Source of the DNA: an uncultured Eubacteriales bacterium
GTDB lineage: Bacteria; Bacillota; Clostridia; Oscillospirales; Oscillospiraceae
Reading direction: 5' to 3'
Assembly (NCBI GenBank): GCA_900320765.1
Contig: ONTN01000051.1
Span: 1-8,590 of the forward strand
Length of the DNA stretch: 8,590 bases
Below are positions 1 to 5,457 of this stretch, in pieces (position 1 is the stretch's first letter; every line of letters starts with the position of its first letter). The notes below the pieces were generated by a model, which saw only the letters and a program-made list of their open reading frames with translations, did not search any database and was not told the DNA's origin. The position numbers and the translations under genes are program-made.

Positions 1-11
1 CCCATCTGCAC

Positions 12-35
12 TTCGCGGAACAAAAATCCCGCGAA
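12..35. other. 7-bp hairpin near the left edge
   Basis: TTCGCGG (12-18) and CCGCGAA (29-35) are exact inverse complements around a 10-nt loop. Outside them, TGCA at 7-10 can pair with TGCA at 58-61, which would make a second structured domain next to the 62-168 hairpin. No T-tract follows on either strand, so it is not called a terminator. Confidence 0.4.
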
Positions 36-61
36 AATTACTCTCTGTGAGGTGCCTTGCA

Positions 62-168
62 GTTTTGACGGAGCAGTTTTTCGTCAAGTAGAGGAAGGCT
101 CCGCAGACAATACTTTCGTATTATCAAGGTTGCTGACGCGGGCTTGGCGGAAAAACGCCCGTCAAAAC
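62..168 (-). ncRNA. Candidate structured RNA: long imperfect hairpin with symmetric bubble
   Basis: Read on the minus strand, this stretch folds into one long hairpin. The base is a perfect 10-bp stem (159-168 with 62-71, GTTTTGACGG). It is followed by 9 bp (150-158 with 73-82, one bulge) and a 6-bp segment with one mismatch (143-148 with 83-88). A bubble of 17 nt on each side follows (126-142 and 89-105), then an 8-bp apical stem (118-125 with 106-113) closed by a GAAA tetraloop. The minus strand is favoured: it gives a U-G pair and a GNRA loop where the plus strand gives a C-A mismatch and UUUC. A TATAAT box at 175-180 would start transcription at about 168, the first paired base. No U-tract ends it, and a further hairpin (12-35) lies downstream, so it could be a leader RNA instead. 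A palindromic intergenic repeat is the main alternative. Confidence 0.4.
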
Positions 169-174
169 CGTGTT

Positions 175-205
175 ATTATAGGTGCCGTCAGCTTAAACTG
201 CACAA
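175..205 (-). promoter_or_regulatory. Possible minus-strand promoter for the 62-168 hairpin RNA
   Basis: A perfect -10 TATAAT occupies 175-180 on the minus strand. The best -35 candidates are weak: TTGTGC at 200-205 with a 19-bp spacer, or TGTGCA at 199-204 with 18 bp. The inferred start at about 168 falls on the first base of the hairpin stem, which is the main reason to take the site seriously. It would be divergent from the rpsT promoter. Confidence 0.35.
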
Positions 206-261
206 TATATAGAGAGTATTTCACGAAAGTAATAAAATATTTAAAAAAATCAAAAAAACAC

Positions 262-290
262 TTGCATTTTACGAAAAGAGATGATAAAAT
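262..290 (+). promoter_or_regulatory. rpsT promoter
   Basis: A TTGCAT -35 (262-267) and a TAAAAT -10 (285-290) are separated by 17 bp. The upstream stretch 241-259 is almost entirely A and could act as an UP element. Transcription would start near 297, giving a leader of about 54 nt before rpsT. The -35 matches the consensus only partly; the -10 matches in 5 of 6 positions. Confidence 0.6.
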
Positions 291-350
291 ACATTTCCGC
301 ACGATATGGAATAATATATTCGTGACTTTATAGGAGGAGGTCGCCAGGGA

Positions 351-614
351 ATGCCCAACATCAAGTCCGCTGAAAAGCGCGTCCAGATCGGCAAGGTCCG
401 CAATGCCCGCAACAAGGCTGACAGGTCCGAGCTCAAGACAGTTCTTAAGAAGTTTGACGCAGCTGTAGCAGAAGGCAGCCGCGATAAGGCGGAGAGCGCC
501 TATAAAGTTGCCGTTAAAGCAGTAGACAAGGCCGCAGGCAAGGGTCTTATTCACAAGAATAACGCCGCTCACAAGAAGTCCAGCCTTGATAAGAAGCTCA
601 ACACCGTTGAGTAA
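351..614 (+). CDS. rpsT: 30S ribosomal protein S20
   Basis: The 87-aa product is a full-length S20, a primary 16S rRNA-binding protein of the small subunit. It begins MPNIKSAEKR, the family's characteristic start, and is dominated by Lys, Arg and Ala as expected for long RNA-binding helices. The central AVDKAAGKGLIHKNNAAHKKS segment (about 57-77) is the conserved C-terminal signature. A strong AGGAGGAGG ribosome binding site at 332-340 lies 10 nt before the ATG, fixing the start. The gene stands alone behind its own promoter (262-290). Its terminator downstream is interrupted by an insertion sequence whose left end begins 27 bases after the stop, so rpsT transcripts may now run into the IS. 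Confidence 0.97.
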   Translation: MPNIKSAEKRVQIGKVRNARNKADRSELKTVLKKFDAAVAEGSRDKAESAYKVAVKAVDKAAGKGLIHKNNAAHKKSSLDKKLNTVE

Positions 615-641
615 TGGCAAGTTAAAAGCCGACAGCCGGAA

Positions 642-666
642 TGAACAGCACCCCATTTGTTAGACA
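642..666 (+). repeat. IS left inverted repeat (IRL)
   Basis: It starts TGAACAGCACCCC and ends GTTAGACA. It aligns with the inverse complement of the right end (1903-1927) at 18 of 25 positions, with the blocks ACCCCA and GTTAGACA fully conserved. Confidence 0.88.
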
Positions 667-693
667 GTATGGTATAATGTCTAACGAATGGGG
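651..693 (+). promoter_or_regulatory. IS left-end hairpin with an extended -10 in its loop
   Basis: CCCCATTTGTTAGACA (651-666) pairs with TGTCTAACGAATGGGG (678-693) over 16 bp with a single G-U pair and an 11-nt loop. An extended -10, TGGTATAAT, occupies 670-678, with no good -35. The orfA ribosome binding site GGGGTGA (690-696) overlaps the 3' arm. RNA started at this promoter (about 685) would lack the 5' arm and leave the site free, whereas RNA entering from rpsT would contain both arms and hide it. The role is inferred from the layout and resembles protection known for IS10 and IS50. Confidence 0.7.
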
Positions 694-702
694 TGAAATT
701 TT

Positions 703-1053
703 ATGCCAAAAGGGATACCTAACAAGAGATACACAGGAGAGTTCAAGCAGGAAGTCGTAGAGACCATGATGCGGGAGAAATTGAGTTACAAAGAAGCTGC
801 TCGGCTATACGATATCAGCAGCCATGACCGTATATGCCAATGGGAACGCATTTACCTTGAAGAAGGCCCTGAAGGGTTGTACATTGAACGTCGCGGTCGA
901 AAGAGTACTGGACGCCCGCCGAAGAAGCTGAAGCCGGAGGTAGAAGAAGACCTGCTGGCAGAGGTACAGCGGCTTAGAGCTGAGAACGATTACCTAAAAA
1001 AATTGAACGCCTTGGTTGCCGAGAGGGTACGGCAAGAGAAAAAGCGAAAGTAG
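703..1053 (+). CDS. IS3-family transposase OrfA (DNA-binding subunit)
   Basis: The 116-aa product supplies the DNA-binding part of the transposase. Residues about 12-50 form a helix-turn-helix with the IS150-type pattern (GEFKQEVVETMM, then SYKEAARLYDIS and the ICQWERIYLEEG segment). Residues 84-105 form a leucine zipper with hydrophobics at perfect seven-residue spacing (L84, L91, L98, V105), used for multimerisation. GGGGTGA at 690-696 lies 6 nt before the ATG. The frame ends in a lysine-rich tail (QEKKRK) encoded by A-rich DNA where -1 frameshifting can join it to OrfB. In this family OrfA alone usually tempers transposition while the OrfAB fusion catalyses it. Confidence 0.92.
   Translation: MPKGIPNKRYTGEFKQEVVETMMREKLSYKEAARLYDISSHDRICQWERIYLEEGPEGLYIERRGRKSTGRPPKKLKPEVEEDLLAEVQRLRAENDYLKKLNALVAERVRQEKKRK
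996..1044 (+). promoter_or_regulatory. Programmed -1 frameshift window joining orfA to orfB
   Basis: The -1 frame is open from 984 to the orfB stop. Two slippery candidates lie in it. A AAA AAA at 996-1002 is in the canonical register with orfA codons AAA (997-999) and AAA (1000-1002). G AAA AAG at 1038-1044 is in the same register but has a G at the first position. The second keeps the family-like order of the zipper, basic tail and then KVVWELRHKHKLSLLLDIAGLPRSTYYYY. Either gives a fusion of about 396 aa. Confidence 0.7.
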
Positions 1054-1079
1054 TATGGGAACTGAGGCATAAACATAAG

Positions 1080-1892
1080 TTGTCGCTGCTGCTGGACATC
1101 GCCGGTCTCCCTCGCAGCACATATTATTACTACACTAAGAAGCAGAAAGAGCCGGATAAATATGCAGAACTGAAAGAAGAAATACAATCGATCGTGGCGG
1201 AGAACAAAGGCAGATACGGCTACAGGAGAGTAACGCAGGAGCTGCGAAACCGCGGCTTTCATTACAACCACAAGCTCGTTATGAAACTGATGAAGCAGAT
1301 GGGCTTAAGCAGCAAGGTGCGAATGAAGAAGTACCGTTCCTACAAAGGAGAGGTAGGAAAGATTGCTCCGAATCTGCTGGAGCGAGACTTCTACGCGAAA
1401 CGGCCAAACCAGAAATGGGTTACCGATGTAACTGAATTCTCCCTGTTCGGTGAGAAGCTGTATCTGTCTCCAATCCTTGACCTTTGCAGCGAAGACCTGG
1501 TAAGCTATACGATCTCCAATCGGCCGGTGCTTAGCAAGGTTACAACCATGTTAGAGAAAGCTTTTGAAACGATACCGGACGGAACAGGACTGATCCTCCA
1601 TTCCGACCAGGGATGGCATTACCAGCACAAGCAATACCAAAAAATGCTGGAAGCAAAAGGCATCCGGCAGAGCATGAGCAGGAAAGGCAACTGCCTGGAC
1701 AATGCTGTGATGGAGAATTTCTTCGGCCTGCTAAAGTCGGAGCTGCTTTACCTGCAAGACTTTGACTCTTTGGAGCATTTCAAAGCTGAACTTATTGACT
1801 ACCTCGATTATTACAATAACCGAAGGATCAAGCTAAAGCTAAAGGGCCTGACACCTGCTCAACACAGACATCAGACCCTTCAGGCCGCTTAA
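1080..1892 (+). CDS. IS3-family transposase OrfB (DDE integrase domain)
   Basis: This is the catalytic part of the transposase, a retroviral-integrase-like fold (rve). Counting from the TTG at 1080 (270 aa), the N-terminal HTH_21 region spans about 28-85 (ENKGRYGYRRVTQELRNRG). The catalytic triad is D116 (WVTDVTEF), D176 (LHSDQGWHY) and E212 (NAVMENFFGLLKSE). Exactly 35 residues separate the last two, the DD(35)E signature. The closing YYNNRRIKLKLKGLTPAQ motif is also present. The TTG has only a poor ribosome binding site, and homology to family members continues upstream through KVVWELRHKHKL, so the natural product is probably the OrfAB frameshift fusion. No disabling mutation is seen. Confidence 0.92.
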   Translation: MSLLLDIAGLPRSTYYYYTKKQKEPDKYAELKEEIQSIVAENKGRYGYRRVTQELRNRGFHYNHKLVMKLMKQMGLSSKVRMKKYRSYKGEVGKIAPNLLERDFYAKRPNQKWVTDVTEFSLFGEKLYLSPILDLCSEDLVSYTISNRPVLSKVTTMLEKAFETIPDGTGLILHSDQGWHYQHKQYQKMLEAKGIRQSMSRKGNCLDNAVMENFFGLLKSELLYLQDFDSLEHFKAELIDYLDYYNNRRIKLKLKGLTPAQHRHQTLQAA

Positions 1893-1902
1893 TTTAAAAT
1901 TT

Positions 1903-1927
1903 TGTCTAACTTTTGGGGTTCACTACA
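1903..1927 (-). repeat. IS right inverted repeat (IRR)
   Basis: Read from the outside on the minus strand it begins TGTAGTGAACCCC and ends GTTAGACA, matching the left end. The GAA immediately outside (1928-1930) repeats the GAA at 639-641. Confidence 0.88.
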
Positions 1928-1960
1928 GAAGCGAAAGCGCTTCCGGCTTTAACTTTTTTC

Positions 1961-1976
1961 CTTGCTTGTAAGCAAG
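1961..1976. repeat. Small inverted repeat between the IS and the ATPase gene
   Basis: CTTGCT (1961-1966) and AGCAAG (1971-1976) form a 6-bp stem with a TGTA loop. It follows the T6 run of the split terminator on the plus strand and has no T-tract of its own in either direction. Nothing else is recognised between 1958 and 2014. Confidence 0.35.
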
Positions 1977-2014
1977 CTAACCATTCGTTTTGATTACAAT
2001 CCCATAAAAAGGAC

Positions 2015-3268
2015 TTACAGGTTCAGGCTGTTTTCATCCAGCAGGAAGCTTCGGATCCCGATGGTCACGATCCCCATATCGTTTCTGCGCACCTTGATGT
2101 TATCCCGCACGACGATGATCTTTTTGAAGGAGTCGCCGATGGCGTTCAGCGGGCGCTCTTCCTGTTCCTGTTTGCCTTGGGAATTCATAGAAAAGGCGGA
2201 CTGAATATAATACTTCTCGCTTCCGCGAGTCACGACGAAGTCCACCTCAAGCTGCTTTTTTGTGGTCTTGTTCTCGCTGTTCTTGCCGAACTGCTCCACA
2301 AGCCCAACATCCACGTGATAGCCCCGGATGCGCAGCTCGTTGTAGATGATGTTCTCCATGATGTGGTTTTCTTCCATCTGCCGGAAGTTCAGCCTTGCGT
2401 TGCGCAGCCCCACGTCCTCAAAGTAGAACTTGGCCGGAGAGCCGATATACTTTCGTCCCTTGATATCGTACCGGACGGCCTTACTCACCAGGAAGGCGTC
2501 CATCAGATAATCCATATACTTTTTCAGCGTCTTGTCGCTGATGGTCTTTTTCTTGACGGTTTTGAAGGTGTTCGCCAGCTTCAGAGGATTGGTCAGCGAG
2601 CCCACAGCGGAGGCAAGAATGTCAACCAGTTCATCGAGTTCCTCTTGGTTGCGCACTTTATGCCGGTCAATGATATCGCTGAGATACACCTTCTGAAACA
2701 GCGACATAAGATATTCCGCTTTTTCCTCCGCCGTCTCACGGGAGAGAATCAGCGGCAGCCCGCCGTAGGTGAAGTAATCGTCCCAGGCCTCGTCGGCGCT
2801 GCCCTCGTAAACGGAGCAATACTCCCGGAAGGAGAGCGGATAGATGCGGATCTCATCCCCACGGCCGCGGAATCCCGTAACCAAATCAGAGGAGAGAAAC
2901 TTGGAATTGCTTCCCGTCACGTATACGTCTGCGTTGCGGATATGCATAAAGCTGTTGAGCACGTCCTCAAACTCAGCAAGGAGCTGTACCTCGTCCAGAA
3001 TAATATAGTAGGTGTCTCTGTCAAGGATCCGTTCTTTTACATAGTTGAGCATATTGTCGGGATCGCGCAACTCTTTATTACTGCGGTCATCCAGAGCGAT
3101 TTCGATGATATGGTCTTCCTTTACGCCCTTATCCAGCAAATAATTATGAAACAGGTTGAACAGCAGATATGACTTCCCGCACCGGCGAACGCCTGTCACA
3201 ATCTTGATCAGTCCATTCTTCTCACGCCGGATCAGCCGATCCAAATAGATATCCCGTTTGATCTCCAT
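2015..3268 (-). CDS. AAA+ ATPase with DUF4143 C-terminal domain
   Basis: The 417-aa protein belongs to the AAA_14/DUF4143 group, P-loop ATPases abundant in gut bacteria and archaea whose cellular role is not established. Residues 26-33 are a Walker A motif (GVRRCGKS). Residues 88-95 are Walker B (YIILDEVQ). A sensor-1-like VTGSNS lies at 117-122, followed by the family's YPLSFREY (143-150) and TYGGLPLIL (167-175). The C-terminal part (about 195-400) includes YFEDVGLRN (282-290) and a nuclease-fold-like EVDFVV (341-346) with YYIQSA (353-358). The usual E-x-K of PD-(D/E)XK nucleases is not apparent there, so cleavage activity is doubtful. An AGGAGGA site (3273-3279) precedes the ATG. It has its own promoter and is insulated from typA, suggesting an independently acquired accessory gene. 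Confidence 0.9.
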   Translation of the reverse strand: MEIKRDIYLDRLIRREKNGLIKIVTGVRRCGKSYLLFNLFHNYLLDKGVKEDHIIEIALDDRSNKELRDPDNMLNYVKERILDRDTYYIILDEVQLLAEFEDVLNSFMHIRNADVYVTGSNSKFLSSDLVTGFRGRGDEIRIYPLSFREYCSVYEGSADEAWDDYFTYGGLPLILSRETAEEKAEYLMSLFQKVYLSDIIDRHKVRNQEELDELVDILASAVGSLTNPLKLANTFKTVKKKTISDKTLKKYMDYLMDAFLVSKAVRYDIKGRKYIGSPAKFYFEDVGLRNARLNFRQMEENHIMENIIYNELRIRGYHVDVGLVEQFGKNSENKTTKKQLEVDFVVTRGSEKYYIQSAFSMNSQGKQEQEERPLNAIGDSFKKIIVVRDNIKVRRNDMGIVTIGIRSFLLDENSLNL

Positions 3269-3318
3269 ACAGTCCTCCTGCTTCCAAAATAAATGTGCTT
3301 ACACCTTTTTTCGTAATT

Positions 3319-3347
3319 ATTATATAGGGTACCACTGCAAAAGTCAA
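3319..3347 (-). promoter_or_regulatory. Promoter of the AAA+/DUF4143 gene
   Basis: On the minus strand a TTGACT -35 (3342-3347) and a perfect TATAAT -10 (3319-3324) are separated by 17 bp. The start would be near 3312, giving a leader of about 44 nt. This near-consensus sigma-A promoter sits just past the typA terminator, so the ATPase gene is a separate transcription unit. Confidence 0.85.
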
Positions 3348-3366
3348 GTATTCTCCGTAAGTTCAT

Positions 3367-3402
3367 AAAAAAGTAACGAGCCAACCCGCAGATTGACTCG
3401 TT
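3367..3402 (-). terminator. typA rho-independent terminator
   Basis: On the minus strand AACGAGTCAA (3393-3402) pairs with TTGGCTCGTT (3375-3384), 10 bp with one T-G pair and an 8-nt loop. It is followed by AC and a run of six T (3367-3372). It lies about 90 nt past the typA stop and directly before the promoter of the downstream ATPase gene. Confidence 0.85.
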
Positions 3403-3443
3403 GCTTTCGTATTCTGTTTGTTTTTCCGTATCGGCTTGCCGAC

Positions 3444-3489
3444 CTGTCACATAGTTGCCCTATGAGACAGAGCCCTCCCGGGAGGCTCT
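3444..3489 (-). other. Two extra hairpins in the typA 3' untranslated region
   Basis: Between the typA stop and its terminator are two further stems. AGAGCC (3469-3474) pairs with GGCTCT (3484-3489) around a CCCGGG-containing loop. CTGTC-A-CATAG (3444-3454) pairs with CTATG-A-GACAG (3460-3470) with one A-A mismatch. The two share bases 3469-3470 and so touch or compete at that edge. Neither has a T-tract on the minus strand. They may stabilise the mRNA 3' end or be remnants of an older terminator. Confidence 0.45.
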
Positions 3490-3494
3490 CGCTT

Positions 3495-5324
3495 TTACTG
3501 GTCCTTCTTGCCCTTCAGGGCCTTCATTCTTAGAGAATGGTCGAGAATTGACTTTCTTATCCTGAGCGAGCTCGGGGTGACCTCAAGAAGCTCGTCGTCC
3601 GCCAGGAACTCAAGGCACTGCTCAAGGCTCATGATGCGCGGGGGCACAAGGCGCAGCGCCTCGTCAGAGCCTGCGGCGCGCATATTCGTAAGCTGCTTCT
3701 TCTTGCAGACGTTAACGGTGATATCCTCGAGCTTCGGCGTCTCGCCGACGACCATGCCCGCGTAAACGGGAACGCCGGGGGATACGAACATAACGCCTCT
3801 GTCCTGAACGCCGAAGATGCCGTAGGCGACGGCGTCGCCGGTCTCGCTCGCAACTAAGGAGCCCGTGCCGCGGCGGCTGACCTCGCCCTTGTACTTCTCA
3901 TACTTCTCAAAGACGCTGGACATTATGCCCTCGCCCTTGGTATCGGTCAAGAACTCGTTGCGGTATCCGAAAAGGCCGCGGCTCGGCACGAAGAAGGTGA
4001 GCCTCATGCGGTTTCCGGAGGGCGTCATCTCCTGAAGCTCGCCCTTGCGGCGCAGAAGCTTGTCGATAACGGCGCCGGAGGCGTCCTCGGGCACGTCGAC
4101 GACGACGCGCTCGATAGGCTCGCAGAGCACTCCGTCTATCTCGCGCATAAGCACGCGCGGGGGCGAAACGGCAAATTCATAGCCTTCGCGGCGCATCGTC
4201 TCGATAAGTATCGAAAGGTGCATCTCGCCGCGTCCCGCCACGTTGAAGCTGTGATCCGAGCCCTCTACCTCGCTGACCCTGAGAGAAACGTCCTTCATCG
4301 TCTCGCGGGCGAGCCTGTCGCGCAGGTTGCGGGAGGTGACGTACTTGCCCTCCTTGCCGGCGAACGGGCTGTCGTTCACGGAGAAGGTCATCTCCATCGT
4401 CGGGGCGGAGATCTTCAGGAAGGGGAGAGGCTCGGGCGCCTCGGGGGCGCAGATCGTATCGCCTATCGAGATATCGGTTATGCCCGAAAGGGCGATGATG
4501 TTGCCGGAGGTCGACTCCGTGACTGCCTTCCTCGCGAGCCCGTCGAACTCGTATATGCTGACGGCCTTCGCCTTTTTCGGGGCGGCGTCGGGCTCGTGCC
4601 AGTTCGTTACGACGATCTCCTGATTCTGCTTTATCGTGCCGCGCTCGATTCGGCCTATAGCGATACGTCCGACATACTCATTGTAATCGAGGCTGGAGAC
4701 GAGCATCTGAAGGGGCGCTTCGTCGTCCGTTGTCGGCGCGGGGATATAGTCGAGAATGGTATCGAAAAGGGGCTTGAGGTCTGTGCCCTGAACGTCGGGC
4801 GAATAGCTCGCCGTTCCCTGTCTGCCGGAGCAGAAGAGCATCGGGCTGTCGATCTGCTCGTCGGTGCAGCCGAGCTCGATAAGGAGCTCAAGGCATTCCT
4901 CAACGACCTCCATAACCCTCTGATCGGGTCTGTCGATCTTGTTGAGCACCACGATAACGCGGTGGCCGAGCTCCAGCGCCTTGGAGAGGACGAAGCGGGT
5001 CTGGGGCATGGGGCCCTCGGCGGCGTCTACCAGGAGTATAACGCCGTTCACCATCTTAAGTATGCGCTCCACCTCGCCGCCGAAGTCGGCGTGGCCCGGG
5101 GTGTCGACAATGTTTATCTTCGTGTCTCCGTACTGCACGGCGGTGTTCTTCGCGAGAATGGTTATCCCGCGCTCGCGCTCGAGGTCGCCGGAGTCCATAA
5201 CTCTCTCCGCCACGGCCTGGTTATCACGGAAAACGCCCGACTGCTTGAGCATCTCGTCGACGAGGGTCGTCTTGCCGTGGTCGACGTGGGCGATTATGGC
5301 AACGTTTCTTATCTTTTTCTCCAT
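3495..5324 (-). CDS. typA: Ribosome-associated translational GTPase TypA/BipA
   Basis: The 609-aa product is a full-length TypA (BipA), an EF-G-like GTPase that binds ribosomes and helps 50S assembly and stress or cold adaptation in other bacteria. From the chosen Met: G1 AHVDHGKT (12-19), G2 RERGITI (50-56), G3 DTPGH (74-78), G4 NKID (128-131) and G5 SGRQG (166-170). A beta-barrel domain II follows (GRIAIGRIERGTI, about 219-231), then EF-G-like domains III and V, and the TypA-specific C-terminal domain ending with TNMRAAGSDEALRLVPPR and LRIRKSILD. The ATG at 5324 is preferred over the in-frame ATG at 5339, because GGAAGTGA (5330-5337) sits 5 nt before it and family members start close to the IRNVAIIAHVDHGKT segment. 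It is transcribed alone, divergently from the Nudix gene. Confidence 0.97.
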   Translation of the reverse strand: MEKKIRNVAIIAHVDHGKTTLVDEMLKQSGVFRDNQAVAERVMDSGDLERERGITILAKNTAVQYGDTKINIVDTPGHADFGGEVERILKMVNGVILLVDAAEGPMPQTRFVLSKALELGHRVIVVLNKIDRPDQRVMEVVEECLELLIELGCTDEQIDSPMLFCSGRQGTASYSPDVQGTDLKPLFDTILDYIPAPTTDDEAPLQMLVSSLDYNEYVGRIAIGRIERGTIKQNQEIVVTNWHEPDAAPKKAKAVSIYEFDGLARKAVTESTSGNIIALSGITDISIGDTICAPEAPEPLPFLKISAPTMEMTFSVNDSPFAGKEGKYVTSRNLRDRLARETMKDVSLRVSEVEGSDHSFNVAGRGEMHLSILIETMRREGYEFAVSPPRVLMREIDGVLCEPIERVVVDVPEDASGAVIDKLLRRKGELQEMTPSGNRMRLTFFVPSRGLFGYRNEFLTDTKGEGIMSSVFEKYEKYKGEVSRRGTGSLVASETGDAVAYGIFGVQDRGVMFVSPGVPVYAGMVVGETPKLEDITVNVCKKKQLTNMRAAGSDEALRLVPPRIMSLEQCLEFLADDELLEVTPSSLRIRKSILDHSLRMKALKGKKDQ

Positions 5325-5356
5325 AGTGATCACTTCCATTAAATTTCAGCCGGAAT

Positions 5357-5385
5357 ATTATATTATGCCCCGCTCCAAATTGCAA
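5357..5385 (-). promoter_or_regulatory. typA promoter
   Basis: On the minus strand a TTGCAA -35 (5380-5385) and a perfect TATAAT -10 (5357-5362) are 17 bp apart. The start would be near 5350, leaving a leader of about 26 nt before the ATG at 5324. The -35 lies inside one arm of the 5377-5405 dyad. Confidence 0.82.
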
Positions 5386-5405
5386 TAAGTAATCTATTGC
5401 AATTT
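5377..5405. promoter_or_regulatory. Perfect 11-bp dyad overlapping both divergent -35 boxes (candidate operator)
   Basis: AAATTGCAATA (5377-5387) and TATTGCAATTT (5395-5405) are exact inverse complements separated by 7 bp, centred on 5391. Each arm contains the TTGCAA -35 of one of the two back-to-back promoters. A dimeric regulator bound here would cover both -35 elements. The sequence does not match any operator I can name with confidence. Confidence 0.55.
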
Positions 5406-5425
5406 AGTCGTTCTCGAGCTATAAT
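5397..5425 (+). promoter_or_regulatory. Promoter of the Nudix hydrolase gene
   Basis: A TTGCAA -35 (5397-5402) and a TATAAT -10 (5420-5425) are separated by 17 bp. The start would be near 5432, giving a 26-nt leader. It is the mirror image of the typA promoter around position 5391. Confidence 0.82.
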
Positions 5426-5457
5426 CTTCGCATAAATAAACAATCGGAGGCGCGATC

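Larger units (their letters stand above)
642..1927 (+). mobile_element. IS3-family (IS150-type) insertion sequence, complete
   Basis: This 1286-bp element has both ends, two overlapping transposase frames and a target-site duplication. The terminal repeats at 642-666 and 1903-1927 match in 18 of 25 positions and end in TG...CA. The left end TGAACAGCACCCC resembles IS150-type ends. GAA occurs directly on both sides (639-641 and 1928-1930), the 3-bp duplication typical of the family. orfA encodes a helix-turn-helix/leucine-zipper protein and orfB a DDE integrase, with orfB in the -1 frame. All catalytic residues are present, so the copy appears intact and probably recently acquired. It sits inside the rpsT terminator in the same orientation as rpsT. 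Confidence 0.93.
634..1957 (+). terminator. rpsT rho-independent terminator, split by the IS
   Basis: Removing 642-1927 and one GAA copy restores a textbook terminator: stem AGCCGGAAGCG / CGCTTCCGGCT (11 bp), loop AAAG, then TTAACTTTTTT. The left half (634-641, AGCCGGAA) is now 1.3 kb from the right half (1928-1957). The right part keeps only a 6-bp GAAGCG/CGCTTC hairpin (1928-1933 with 1938-1943), set back from the T6 run (1954-1959). The original stem could also have served the convergent gene at 2015-3268 from the other strand. Confidence 0.8.

Noticed and set aside
52..333. GTG-started frame of 93 codons upstream of rpsT
   Set aside because: It runs across the structured 62-168 region, the rpsT promoter and the A-rich tract, has no ribosome binding site, and its second half is low-complexity Lys/Phe. 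It is best explained as non-coding.
162..656. 164-codon minus-strand frame covering rpsT
   Set aside because: It is antisense to the certain rpsT gene and extends into the IS end. Its Leu/Val-rich translation is the mirror of Lys/Ala-rich S20 codons.
2177..3172. 331-codon plus-strand frame
   Set aside because: It lies wholly opposite the ATPase gene, whose Walker motifs are clear. The His/Val/Leu-rich translation has no recognisable domain.
3232..3450. 72-codon minus-strand frame upstream of the ATPase
   Set aside because: It crosses the typA terminator and the ATPase promoter, overlaps the ATPase start in another frame and has no ribosome binding site.
5324..5339. Upstream in-frame ATG of typA at 5339
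   Set aside because: No ribosome binding site precedes it, while GGAAGTGA sits correctly before the ATG at 5324. The upstream start would add only five residues.
4218..5342. 374-codon plus-strand frame
   Set aside because: It is antisense to typA, whose GTPase motifs are all intact. Long antisense frames are expected in GC-rich genes.
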